A DNA stretch of 64,000 bases, taken from contig NZ_JACBZI010000001.1 in NCBI RefSeq assembly GCF_013408145.1, positions 1 to 64,000 on the forward strand. Direction: 5' to 3'. Shown piece after piece: positions 42,046-50,143 of the stretch. Source of the DNA: Nocardioides marinus (GTDB lineage Bacteria; Actinomycetota; Actinomycetes; Propionibacteriales; Nocardioidaceae). Position numbers and translations under genes: made by a program. Every line of letters begins with the position of its first letter. The first letter of the stretch is position 1. Below the pieces are notes generated by a model, which had not been told where the DNA came from, did not search any database, and saw only the letters and a program-made list of their open reading frames with translations.

Positions 42046-42392
42046 CCGCGGCGGTGGAGCCGGTGACGTGGGTGGCGGTCTGCCCGCTCGAGGCTGTCGC
42101 GCGTGAGTCCGGCGTGGCCGCGCTGGTGCACGGGGAGGCGGTGGCGGTCTTCCGCGACCACCTCGACGAGGTGCACGCGCTGTCGAACCTCGACCCGGCG
42201 AGCGGCGCCTCGGTGCTCTCGCGGGGCATCGTCGGCACCAGGGGCGGCGTACCCTTCGTCGCATCGCCGATGCACAAGCAGCCCTACCGGCTCAGCGACG
42301 GCGTGTGCCTCGACGACGAGGCGGTGCGGGTGCCGACGTACGCCGTGCGCGTCGTCGACGGCGTGGTGCAGGTCGGCCCCCGTCGCTCCTGA
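42042..42392 (+). CDS. nirD: Nitrite reductase small subunit NirD
   Basis: A 116-residue Rieske-fold protein without Rieske cysteines, as normal for NirD. Features: WVAVCPLEAVARESGVAALVHGEAVAVFR, GIVGTRGGVPFVASPMHKQPYRLSDGVCLDD and VPTYAVRVVDGVVQV. It supports NirB. The GTG start overlaps the nirB stop (GTGA). Confidence 0.94.
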   Translation: MTAAVEPVTWVAVCPLEAVARESGVAALVHGEAVAVFRDHLDEVHALSNLDPASGASVLSRGIVGTRGGVPFVASPMHKQPYRLSDGVCLDDEAVRVPTYAVRVVDGVVQVGPRRS

Positions 42393-42426
42393 CCCCGTGC
42401 TGCTGGAGAGTCCCGAGGAGGGTGGC

Positions 42427-43542
42427 GTGACCGGACCGCTCAGCGGCTTCCACGTCGCGGTGACGGCCGCCCGCAAGGCCGACGAGCAGATCGTGCTGCT
42501 GGAGCGTCGCGGTGCCACCGTCGAGCACGCTCCCGCGCTGACCCTCGACCCGCACCGGGTCGACGAGGCGCGGCTGCGCGAGGCGACCGAGCGGGTGATC
42601 TCCGAGCCGCCCGACATGTTCCTGGCGACCACCGGCATCGGCATGAGGGCCTGGATCACCGCCGCGGAGGGCTGGGGGCTGCGTGACGCGCTGGTCTCCG
42701 CGCTCTCGTCGGCGGAGATCCTCGCCCGCGGCCCCAAGTCGGTCGGCGCCCTGCGCCGGGCCGGGCTGCGCGAGCTGTGGGCGCCGGAGTCCGAGCTGTT
42801 CGAGGACGTGCTCGACCACCTGCGCGGCCGGGACCTCACCGGGCGCCGGATCGTCGTGCAGGAGCACGGCCAGTCGCTGTCGATGGTGGCGCACGCCCTG
42901 CGACGTCAGGGGGCGCAGGTCCAGAACGTCACCGTCTACCGGGTGATCTCCGCCGAGGACCCCGCGCCGATGTTCGCGATGGTCGAGCGGATCGCCGACG
43001 GGGAGGTGGACGCGGTCACCTTCACCTCCGCCCCGGCGGTCGCGACGATGATGGACTGCGCCACCTCCGTGGGTCGCCGCGACGACCTCATCTCGGCCTT
43101 CCAGGCCGACGTCGTCGCCGTGTGCGTCGGCCCGGTCACCGCGGCCGCCTTCGAGATGTGGGGCGTGCCCTCGATCTACCCGCCCGACCGGTCACGGCTC
43201 GCGGCCATGGTGCGGCTGATGGAGACCGAGCTGCCGTCGCGCCGGTCCGGGCTGTGCGTCGACCTCGTCGGGGGTCGGCAGCTGCTGCTGCACGGCGACC
43301 AGGTGCTGCTCGACGGGGTCGAGGTGAAGCTCTCTCCCGCCCCGCTGTCGGTCCTGCACGCACTGGTGGCCAACCCCGGCAACGTGATCCCGCGCCCGGC
43401 GCTGCTGGCGATGCTGCCCTCGGGGACGGCCGCCTCCGAGCACGCGGTCGAGATGGCGGTGGCGCGGCTGCGCGCCGCACTGGGCACCCGGTCGGTGCAG
43501 ACGGTCGTCAAGCGGGGCTACCGGCTGGCGGTGGAGCGATGA
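42427..43542 (+). CDS. nnaR: HemD-like/winged-helix nitrate assimilation regulator (NnaR-like)
   Basis: A 371-residue fusion. Residues 1-255 have the uroporphyrinogen-III synthase fold (FHVAVTAARKADEQIVLLERRGA, LATTGIGMRAWI, FTSAPAV, VGPVTAAAF); residues 275-371 form an OmpR/PhoB-type winged helix (VKLSPAPLSVLHALVAN, SEHAVEMAVARLRAALG, VQTVVKRGYRLAV). This architecture is that of NnaR/Rv0260c, which works with GlnR to activate nitrate/nitrite reductase genes in Streptomyces and mycobacteria. Whether the HemD half still makes siroheme precursor is unclear. GTG 42427 has GAGGAGGG upstream. Downstream overlap with the chelatase gene. Confidence 0.88.
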   Translation: MTGPLSGFHVAVTAARKADEQIVLLERRGATVEHAPALTLDPHRVDEARLREATERVISEPPDMFLATTGIGMRAWITAAEGWGLRDALVSALSSAEILARGPKSVGALRRAGLRELWAPESELFEDVLDHLRGRDLTGRRIVVQEHGQSLSMVAHALRRQGAQVQNVTVYRVISAEDPAPMFAMVERIADGEVDAVTFTSAPAVATMMDCATSVGRRDDLISAFQADVVAVCVGPVTAAAFEMWGVPSIYPPDRSRLAAMVRLMETELPSRRSGLCVDLVGGRQLLLHGDQVLLDGVEVKLSPAPLSVLHALVANPGNVIPRPALLAMLPSGTAASEHAVEMAVARLRAALGTRSVQTVVKRGYRLAVER

Positions 43543-44222
43543 CCGACTTCGCCGGACCGTCGCTGGTCACCGTCGCGCACGGCACCCGCCGCGCCGGTGG
43601 CAACGAGATCGCCCGGCAGATCACCCGGGGCGCCGGTGTCGCCCTCGGGGTGGGGTCGACGGCGGCGTACGTCGAGCTCAGCGAGCCGCTGCTCTCCGAC
43701 GTCGTCGCGGGGCTGGCCGGCCCGGCCGTGGTCGTGCCGCTGCTGCTGTCGACCGGCTACCACGTGCGCACCGACCTGCCCCGGGCCTGCGCCGGCGGCC
43801 CGGTGGTGCTCGGCCGGCCGCTCGGCCCGGACCCGTTGCTCGCCCAGGCCCAGGTGGCGCGGCTGGTCGCCGCCGGGATCGAGCCGGGCCGGCCGTTGGT
43901 GCTGGTCGCCACCGGGTCGACCGACCCGCTGGCCTGGCGTGACCTGCGCGCCGCCTCCCACCTGCTCGCCGACAGCTGGGGGGTCAAGGTCCGCACCGCC
44001 ACGCTGGGCGGCCTCGGCCCGCGCCCGGAGGAGGTGCTGACCCCGGACGACGCGGTGTCGCCGTACCTGCTCTCGCCGGGGCTGTTCTCGCGGCGCCTCG
44101 CCGAGCAGTGCGAGGCCCTCTCGGTCCCCTGCGCCGACGTCATCGGCCCGCACCCGCTCGTGGTCGACCTGGTGGTCGAGCGCTACCGCGACCTGGCCGG
44201 CGGGGCCCGCGCGACCGCCTGA
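43539..44222 (+). CDS. Sirohydrochlorin chelatase (CbiX/SirB-like)
   Basis: A 227-residue protein with the class II chelatase pattern: VTVAHGTRRAGGNE at the N-terminus (metal-binding His), VVPLLLSTGYHVRTDLP (second His) and VLVATGSTDPLA in the C-terminal repeat. It probably inserts iron into sirohydrochlorin to make siroheme, the cofactor of NirB encoded upstream. It overlaps the NnaR-like gene by ATGA and ends the cluster. Confidence 0.9.
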   Translation: MTDFAGPSLVTVAHGTRRAGGNEIARQITRGAGVALGVGSTAAYVELSEPLLSDVVAGLAGPAVVVPLLLSTGYHVRTDLPRACAGGPVVLGRPLGPDPLLAQAQVARLVAAGIEPGRPLVLVATGSTDPLAWRDLRAASHLLADSWGVKVRTATLGGLGPRPEEVLTPDDAVSPYLLSPGLFSRRLAEQCEALSVPCADVIGPHPLVVDLVVERYRDLAGGARATA

Positions 44223-44230
44223 GGGCCCGC

Positions 44231-44280
44231 GGGACGTCATACGTCGCGCGTCAGCGGACGTCCCGTCCGTATGACGTCCC
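44231..44280. terminator. Long hairpin between convergent operons
   Basis: GGGACGTCATAC (44231-44242) pairs perfectly with GTATGACGTCCC (44269-44280) around a 26-base loop that itself holds GGACGTCC. It separates the nitrite operon from the convergent symporter operon, so termination from both sides is likely. Confidence 0.75.
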
Positions 44281-44287
44281 AGGAGGG

Positions 44288-45829
44288 TCAGCCGCGGTCG
44301 AGCGCGACGGCCTCGGGGGTGTGCAGGCGGACCATGAAGCGGGTGACGTGCGTGGGGACGGTACGCCGGGTGGCCAGCGAGACCACGACCATGACCAGCA
44401 GCGCGAGGGGGACCGACCAGGCGGCGGGGCGGCGCAGGAGGACGTCGAGCCATCCGTCGTTCTGGGTGGTGTAGAGCGTCAGGAGGGCCGCCAGGCCGGA
44501 CCCGAGACCGCCGGTGAGCAGCCCCGCGAGCGCGCCGGCGGTGGTGAGGCCGCGCCACCAGATGCCCAGCAGCAGCAACGGGCAGAAGGTCGAGGCGGCC
44601 ACGGCGAAGGCGAGCCCGACCGTGGTGGCGACCCCCACGTCGGAGTCGCTGAGCGCCACCAGGGCCGGGACCACGACGGCGACCACGGCGCCGGCCCGGA
44701 AGCCGGTCACCCCGGAGAGCCGGCGCCCACGCCAGGGCCGGGTGAACACGTCCTGGGAGAGCACCCCGGCCACGGCGATGGCCAGTCCCGAGGAGGTGGA
44801 GAGGAACGCCGCGAACGCGCCGCCGACGACCATGCCGGTCAGCACCTGACCGCCCAGCCCGCCGAGCATCAGCCCGGGCAGCTCCAGCACCAGGGAGTCC
44901 GAGCCGGACGCGGCCAGCTCGGGGGCGTAGACCCGGCCGAGCGCGCCGTACACCGGCGGGATCATGTAGAAGAAGCCGATCAGCACCAGCACCAGCAGCG
45001 TCGTGCGGCGGGCGGCGCGGCCGTCGGGGTTGGTGTAGAAGCGCACGACCACGTGCGGCAGGCCCATCGTGCCGAGGAACGTCGCGATGATCAGCGAGTA
45101 GGTGAGGTAGAGCCCCTGCGGGCCCCCGGCGGCGAGCGGGTCCGACCAGGCGACGACGTCCCCGGGGAAGGTGTCGCCCGCCGGGGTGGTCGCACCGGGG
45201 CGGCCGTCGCCGAGCCAGACCATCAGCAGCACCGCGGCCGGCACGAGCAGGGCGGTGAGCTTGAGCCAGTACTGGAAGGCCTGCACCAGGGTGATCGAGC
45301 GCATCCCGCCGGCGGTGACGTTGAGCAGGACCACGACACCGACCACCAGCGAGCCCAGCCAGTCGGGCCCGCCGACCGCGCTGGACAGCGTGATGCCGGC
45401 GCCCTGGAACTGCGGCAGCAGGTAGAGCCAGCCGATGCCGACGACCAGCAGCGAGCAGGCGCGCCGGACGGCCGTCGAGCCGAGGCGGGCCTCGGCGAAG
45501 TCGGGCAGCGTGTAGGCCCCCGAGCGCCGCAGCGGCGCGGCGACCAGCACGAGGAGGACCAGGTAGCCGGCGGTCCAGCCCACGGGGTACCACAGCATGT
45601 CGGCGCCGAAGGTGAGCAGCAGCCCGGCGACCCCGAGGAAGGAGGCCGCCGAGAGGTACTCCCCGCTGATCGCCGAGGCGTTCATCCGAGGACCCACCGC
45701 GCGGGAGGCCACCATGAAGTCGCTGGTGGTGCGCGAGAGGCGCAGCCCGTAGGCACCCAGTGCCAAGGTGGCCACCGTGACCAGCACGATGGCGACCATG
45801 GCGGGGGCGGCGTCCATCCCCGGGGTCAC
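44288..45829 (-). CDS. Sodium:solute symporter (monocarboxylate-like), second copy
   Basis: A 513-residue sodium:solute symporter with about thirteen helices. SGEYLSAASFLGVAGLLLTFGAD and GLPHVVVRFYTNPDGRAARR mark it as ActP/MctC-like. It is the last gene of an operon with a LytS/LytTR two-component system and a DUF485 small protein. By analogy to pyruvate-sensing LytTR systems of enterobacteria, its substrate may be pyruvate or a related monocarboxylate; this is inference. GTG 45829 is used; ATG 45817 is an alternative. Confidence 0.84.
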   Translation of the reverse strand: MTPGMDAAPAMVAIVLVTVATLALGAYGLRLSRTTSDFMVASRAVGPRMNASAISGEYLSAASFLGVAGLLLTFGADMLWYPVGWTAGYLVLLVLVAAPLRRSGAYTLPDFAEARLGSTAVRRACSLLVVGIGWLYLLPQFQGAGITLSSAVGGPDWLGSLVVGVVVLLNVTAGGMRSITLVQAFQYWLKLTALLVPAAVLLMVWLGDGRPGATTPAGDTFPGDVVAWSDPLAAGGPQGLYLTYSLIIATFLGTMGLPHVVVRFYTNPDGRAARRTTLLVLVLIGFFYMIPPVYGALGRVYAPELAASGSDSLVLELPGLMLGGLGGQVLTGMVVGGAFAAFLSTSSGLAIAVAGVLSQDVFTRPWRGRRLSGVTGFRAGAVVAVVVPALVALSDSDVGVATTVGLAFAVAASTFCPLLLLGIWWRGLTTAGALAGLLTGGLGSGLAALLTLYTTQNDGWLDVLLRRPAAWSVPLALLVMVVVSLATRRTVPTHVTRFMVRLHTPEAVALDRG

Positions 45830-45842
45830 GGTCGCCCGCCGC

Positions 45843-46217
45843 TCACCGCTCGACCTCGTCCATCAGCTCGGCGAAGGCGGCCTCGTTGCGCTCGGCGCTG
45901 CGGATGTAGCGCCACGCCAGCACCACCAGCAGCGGGTACGACGCCACGCCCAGCACCAGCCACGCGACCGGCACGGGGCCGACCCGGACCGAGGCCAGCC
46001 CCGGCGCCACGTGGAACACCACGGGCAGCGACCCGATGGTCACGACGAGCAGGGCGAGTGTCCGCACGGCCAGCCACAGCTGCTCGCGCAGCAACGACCC
46101 GACGTACACGCCACCGAGCCGGGTGTCCGCGTCGACCTCGCCCTTGCGGGCCATCGGCGGGCGACGGCGCGGCGGTCCGGTGACGCGCACCCGCTGCGGG
46201 GTCGGACGCTCGGACAC
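45843..46217 (-). CDS. DUF485-like small membrane subunit
   Basis: A 124-residue protein with a basic N-terminus and two membrane helices (LWLAVRTLALLVVTIGSLPVVF and VPVAWLVLGVASYPLLVVLAW), ending YIRSAERNEAAFAELMDEVER. This is the layout of DUF485/YjcH-type partners encoded just before ActP-like symporters. The GTG start gives VSERPTPQRV; 13 bp separate it from the symporter. Confidence 0.75.
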   Translation of the reverse strand: MSERPTPQRVRVTGPPRRRPPMARKGEVDADTRLGGVYVGSLLREQLWLAVRTLALLVVTIGSLPVVFHVAPGLASVRVGPVPVAWLVLGVASYPLLVVLAWRYIRSAERNEAAFAELMDEVER

Positions 46218-46228
46218 CGGACCCCCGG

Positions 46229-46948
46229 CTACTGCGCGCGCCGCAGGAGCAGGTCGCGCAGCTCGCGGGTGTGCCGGCGGCTGACCACCAGCTCGGTGCC
46301 GTCGCCGACGACGACCGAGCAACGGCCCGACTCCATCCGCACCTCGCCGACGTGGGGCAGGGCGACGAGCAGCGAGCGGTGGATCCGCAGGAAGCCCGCG
46401 GAGCGCCACTCCTCCTCCAGCGTCGAGAGCGGGGTGCGGACCAGGTGGGACCCGGTGGGGGTGTGCAGCCGGGCGTAGTCACCCTGGGCCTCGACGTGGG
46501 TGATGTCGCTGCGGTTGACGAAGCGGGTCACCCCGCCGAGCTCGACGGGGATCTGCACCTCCTTGGTGACGACCGGTGCCTCGGCGCCTCCACCGATGCG
46601 TCGCACCGCCTCGGCGAGCCGCTCGGCGCGCACCGGCTTGAGGACGTAGTCGACGGCCTGCAGGTCGAAGGCCTCGACGGCGTGCTGCTCGTGCGCGGTG
46701 ACGAACACGATCCGCGGCGGCTGCTTGAAGCGGCTGAGGATCTGGGCGAGCTCGAGCCCGCTGAGGCCCGGCATCGAGATGTCGAGGAAGATCGCGTCGA
46801 CCTCGGTCTCCTGCAGGGTGCGCAGCGCCTCGGTCGCCGCGGTGCAGGAGAGCACCTCGCCGATGCGCGGGTCGCGCTGCAGCAGCCAGGTGAGCTCGTC
46901 GACGGTCGGCTTCTCGTCGTCTACCACGAGGACGCGCAGGGCGTTCAT
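46229..46948 (-). CDS. LytTR-family response regulator
   Basis: A 239-residue protein. The receiver domain (1-120) has VLVVDDEKPTVDEL, the phosphoacceptor Asp in AIFLDISMPG and the conserved Lys in VLKPV. The LytTR DNA-binding domain follows (DITHVEAQGDYARLHTPTG, FLRIHRSLLVAL, LVVSRRHTREL). ATG 46948 overlaps the stop of the sensor kinase. LytTR proteins bind direct repeats, often controlling the adjacent transporter. Confidence 0.93.
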   Translation of the reverse strand: MNALRVLVVDDEKPTVDELTWLLQRDPRIGEVLSCTAATEALRTLQETEVDAIFLDISMPGLSGLELAQILSRFKQPPRIVFVTAHEQHAVEAFDLQAVDYVLKPVRAERLAEAVRRIGGGAEAPVVTKEVQIPVELGGVTRFVNRSDITHVEAQGDYARLHTPTGSHLVRTPLSTLEEEWRSAGFLRIHRSLLVALPHVGEVRMESGRCSVVVGDGTELVVSRRHTRELRDLLLRRAQ

Positions 46949-48084
46949 CAGGCGTGCACCCCCGGGGCGAACTTGGGCACCCGGACCACGACCTTCGTGC
47001 CGGCCCCGGGAGCGGTCTCGACGACCAGACCGTACTCGTCGCCGTAGACCGCGCGCAGCCTCCCGTCGACGTTGCCCAGGCCCACCGAGTCCACGCTGCG
47101 GTCGCCGGCCAGCACGCGCCGCACGTGGTCGGGGTCCTCGCCGGCTCCGTCGTCCTCGACCTCGATGAGGCACTCGTGGTCCTGGTCGCGGGCGGTGATG
47201 CGGATGTGCCCGCCGGCCTCGGCGGTCTCCAGCCCGTGCCGCACGGCGTTCTCGACCAGCGGCTGGATGCACAGGAACGGCACCGCCACGGGCAGCACCT
47301 CCGGCGCGATGGACAGCGTGACCTGCAGCCGCTCGCCGAAGCGGGCCTGCTCGAGCAGCAGGTAGCGCTCCACCGACTTCAGCTCCTCGGCCAGGGTCGT
47401 GAACTCGCCGTGGCGGCGGAAGGAGTAGCGGGTGAAGTCGGCGAACTCCAGCAGCAGCTCGCGGGCGCGGTCGGGGTCGGTGCGCACGAAGCTGGCGATC
47501 GCACCGAGGGAGTTGTAGACGAAGTGCGGGCTGATCTGGGCGCGCAGCGCGCGCACCTCGGCCTCCATCAGGCGGGTCCGCGAGGAGTCGAGCTCCGCCA
47601 GCTCGAGCTGGCCCGACACCCACTGCGCGACCTCCTCGGTCGCCCGGGCCAGGCCGGCGGTCGAGATCGGCGCGAAGGCCTGGAGGGTGCCGACGACACG
47701 GTCCTCGACGAACAGCGGGCTCACCACCGCCGTACGGGCCGGGCAGCCGGACTCGACGCAGTGCAGGTCCTCGCGGCCGAAGGCCCGGGAGCCGGTGCGT
47801 TCCAGCGTGGCCTGCACCAGCGCGGGCACCCGGGCGGCGTGCTGCTGGCCGGCGCCGTCCCATGCGAGCAGCCCGCCGGTGTCGGTGAGCGCGACGGCCG
47901 AGGAGCCGAGCAGCGCCCGCAGGTGGCGTACGGCGCGCTCGGCGCTCTCCCGGGTCAGGCCCGCGCGCAGGGCCGGTGAGGCCAGCGCCGCGGTGTGCAG
48001 CGTGCGGAACGTCGCCCGGTCGGCGTCGGTGCCGAGGTGGTCGCGGCGCCAGGGCCGCCAGGGTCGCCCGGTCGCACGCAGCAC
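46948..48084 (-). CDS. LytS-type sensor histidine kinase with GAF-like domain
   Basis: A 378-residue soluble kinase with no membrane helices. A GAF-like domain (about 45-160) contains FGREDLHCVESGCPARTAVVSPLFVEDRVVGTLQAF, with two Cys that may bind a ligand or metal. The kinase part has LRAQISPHFVYNSLGAI (phosphorylated His), NAVRHGLE and VGLGNVDGRLRAVYG. It is translationally coupled to the LytTR regulator. The signal is probably cytoplasmic, such as a metabolite. Confidence 0.9.
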   Translation of the reverse strand: MLRATGRPWRPWRRDHLGTDADRATFRTLHTAALASPALRAGLTRESAERAVRHLRALLGSSAVALTDTGGLLAWDGAGQQHAARVPALVQATLERTGSRAFGREDLHCVESGCPARTAVVSPLFVEDRVVGTLQAFAPISTAGLARATEEVAQWVSGQLELAELDSSRTRLMEAEVRALRAQISPHFVYNSLGAIASFVRTDPDRARELLLEFADFTRYSFRRHGEFTTLAEELKSVERYLLLEQARFGERLQVTLSIAPEVLPVAVPFLCIQPLVENAVRHGLETAEAGGHIRITARDQDHECLIEVEDDGAGEDPDHVRRVLAGDRSVDSVGLGNVDGRLRAVYGDEYGLVVETAPGAGTKVVVRVPKFAPGVHA

Positions 48085-48091
48085 GACGACC

Positions 48092-49033
48092 TCAGCGGAA
48101 GTCGATGAGCAGCATGGCGGTGTCGTCGTCGAGCACGGAGGCCGGTGTCGCCTTGGCGACCTCGACGTCGATGCGCGGGATGCTCCCGGTCGTCACGAGC
48201 ATGGGGGAGTCGTGGACCTCCGGCGCCGCCTCGGCGACCGTCTCGGGCGTGCCCGTGGTGCTGGGGCTGCCACCGGGACGGGGCGTGCGCTCCTGCTCGA
48301 CCATCCGGGCGCGGTAGCAGCGGGTCAGGTAGGGCAGCTGCATGCCGTCCATGCCGCGGCCGTAGTCGTCGTAGAAGGCCCGCACCTGCGCCAGCTTGGC
48401 CTCGCGGCCGCGCTCGTCGAGCGTGGCCACGCTGCTGCGGGACAGGGCCAGGTCGAGGACGCTCTCGCGGTCGATGACCTGGCGGTGCTTGAAGGTCTCC
48501 TCCTCGACCCAGCCGAACAGGCCGCTGTGCTCGAGGGGGTCGGCGAGGTCGGTGCGCTGGTCCCGGTCGCCGAGCAGGGCGCCGAGGCGGCGCACCCACG
48601 GGACCCGCTCGTCGCGCTGGTTCCACACCAGGGCCAGGTGACCGCCGGGGCGCAGGACGCGGTTGATCTCCGGCAGGGCGCGCTCGAGGTCGAACCAGTG
48701 GAACGCCTGGCCGGCCACCACCACGTCGACGCTGGCGTCGGCCAGCGGGATCTCCTCGGCGCCGGCGACGGTGGCCCGCACCAGGGGCAGCCGGGCGCGC
48801 AGCCGCTCCAGCATGGCGCTGTCGGGGTCGGTGGCGTGCACCTCGTGACCGAGCCCGACCAGGACCTCGGTGAGCTTGCCGGTGCCGGCCCCGAGCTCGA
48901 GGACGGTCGCGGGCTGCTCGCCCACGAGCCAGCTCGCGGCCGGGGCGGGGTACGACGGGCGGCCACGGTCGTAGGCGTCGGCGACCGACCCGAAGCAGCT
49001 CCTCGGGTCCGCGCCAGGCTGGAGGTCGGTCAT
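48092..49033 (-). CDS. Class I SAM-dependent methyltransferase
   Basis: A 313-residue protein. Motif I is VLELGAGTGKLTEVLVGLG, the acidic loop HATDPD, motif II VDVVVAGQAFHWFD and the post-motif NRVLRPGGHLALVWNQ. The FHWFD sequence is typical of small-molecule methyltransferases of the Methyltransf_11 type. The last 60 residues (from about 255) are not part of the domain. It lies 7 bp upstream of the kinase gene on the same strand and may be co-transcribed. The substrate is unknown. Confidence 0.85.
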   Translation of the reverse strand: MTDLQPGADPRSCFGSVADAYDRGRPSYPAPAASWLVGEQPATVLELGAGTGKLTEVLVGLGHEVHATDPDSAMLERLRARLPLVRATVAGAEEIPLADASVDVVVAGQAFHWFDLERALPEINRVLRPGGHLALVWNQRDERVPWVRRLGALLGDRDQRTDLADPLEHSGLFGWVEEETFKHRQVIDRESVLDLALSRSSVATLDERGREAKLAQVRAFYDDYGRGMDGMQLPYLTRCYRARMVEQERTPRPGGSPSTTGTPETVAEAAPEVHDSPMLVTTGSIPRIDVEVAKATPASVLDDDTAMLLIDFR

Positions 49034-49068
49034 CGGGCCAAGACTAGGTGCTGGGTAGCCTCCGGGAC

Positions 49069-49788
49069 GTGAGCGCCGACCCGATGTCCTGGCTGGTGTC
49101 GCTCGAGGGAGTCCCGAGCGCGTTCGCGGCGACCCGTGACGGCATCGACGCCCTGCTGCGCGACCGCGGGCTGCGGCGTACCTCGCCCGAGCAGACCGCG
49201 GCCTCCCTGCTGCGCGGGGCGCACGCCTCGGCGGTGCTGGAGGGGTCGTCCTCGACCTTCGAGGAGGTCGCCGAGGGTGCCGGTGACGCGATCGCCGTCG
49301 ACGCGGTGCGGGTCTCGACCGAGCTGCTGTCCCTGGTGCCGGTCCTGGGACGCTCGCCGCTGCAGGCGCTGGCCCGCATCCACGCCCTCGCCTCGGCGAG
49401 CTCCCTGCCCGAGGAGCGTCGTGGCCGTCCCCGGGACGCTTCCTCGGCCGACCGCCTGCGGTCCCTGGCCGAGGTGCTGCTGGCCGAGACCGAGGCGCCG
49501 GCGCTGATGGTGGCCGCGCTCGTGCACGCCGACCTGGCGACCGCCGCGCCGTTCCCCAGCCACAACGGCATCGTGGCCCGGGCCGCCGAGCGGCTGGTGC
49601 TGGTGGCGCGCGGTGTCGACCCGGCGTCGCTGACGGTCCCCGAGGCCGGTCACCTGGCGCACCGGGCGGCCTACGAGTCCAACCTGCGCGGCTACGCCTC
49701 CGGTGACGACTCCGGCATCCACTCCTGGCTGCTCTACGCCCCCGAGGCCTTCGCCTCCGGGGCCGACGCCTCGCCGTTGCGCTCCTGA
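49069..49788 (+). CDS. Fic-like protein with degenerate active site
   Basis: A 239-residue protein with the Fic fold pattern. The N-terminal inhibitory helix motif (S/T)xxxE(G/N) is intact as SAVLEG (Ser54 to Gly59). The core motif HxFx(D/E)GNGRxxR reads APFPSHNGIVAR (160-171), so the catalytic His is Ala and the nucleotide-binding Gly and Arg are lost. AMP transfer is therefore unlikely. Similar degenerate proteins are found next to SerB-like/ssd genes in other actinobacteria. GTG 49069 is chosen; a GTG seven codons upstream is possible. Confidence 0.75.
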   Translation: MSADPMSWLVSLEGVPSAFAATRDGIDALLRDRGLRRTSPEQTAASLLRGAHASAVLEGSSSTFEEVAEGAGDAIAVDAVRVSTELLSLVPVLGRSPLQALARIHALASASSLPEERRGRPRDASSADRLRSLAEVLLAETEAPALMVAALVHADLATAAPFPSHNGIVARAAERLVLVARGVDPASLTVPEAGHLAHRAAYESNLRGYASGDDSGIHSWLLYAPEAFASGADASPLRS

Positions 49789-49803
49789 GGGGCCGGACAT
49801 GCT

Positions 49804-49836
49804 GGTGGCCCCCGGGGACACGCCCCGGAGGCCACC
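49804..49836 (-). terminator. Hairpin at the end of the candidate ncRNA
   Basis: GGTGGCCCCCGGGG (49804-49817) pairs with CCCCGGAGGCCACC (49823-49836) with one mismatch and a 5-base loop. It can end the Fic-like gene on the plus strand and the candidate RNA on the minus strand. Confidence 0.75.
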
Positions 49837-49979
49837 GCTGACACGAGACACCGCCGGCTACCAGGCGTGCATCATCAACTTGCTGCCGCGGGAGTATCCC
49901 GACTCGACAGGCACCCTGTAGGAAGGGTAGATCGCCGCGTGGGTACCTCGGGCCTCGTGTACGTCTGTGGAGTTGTCGT
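49804..49979 (-). ncRNA. Candidate Ms1/6S-like RNA
   Basis: The 355-bp gap between the Fic-like gene and the SerB-like gene has no convincing ORF. In mycobacteria the abundant Ms1/MTS2823 RNA, and in Streptomyces its relative scr3559, lie at the equivalent place downstream of the same SerB-like gene. On the minus strand a weak promoter (TTGTGT 50014-50009, 17-bp spacer, TACACA 49991-49986) precedes a foldable stretch: ACACGAG near the 5' end pairs with CTCGTGT near the 3' end, with internal hairpins ACAGG-GTG-CCTGT and GGGA-TAC-TCCC, and it ends at the strong hairpin. Position and fold support it; the ends are estimates. Confidence 0.5.
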
Positions 49980-50143
49980 GCCTCATGTGTACGCCGATGT
50001 GACGGGCGACACAACCCCTCTCGGCGAGTCTTGGTGTTGGTCGACCGGTCCACCTGCGGGGCCGCGTCGCGACCGGTGCGGACCAGGTTGCGCGGGGCGT
50101 CCGCGCGTGGCAGGGGCCCGCGTCGGGGCGGGTCGAGGTCGCC

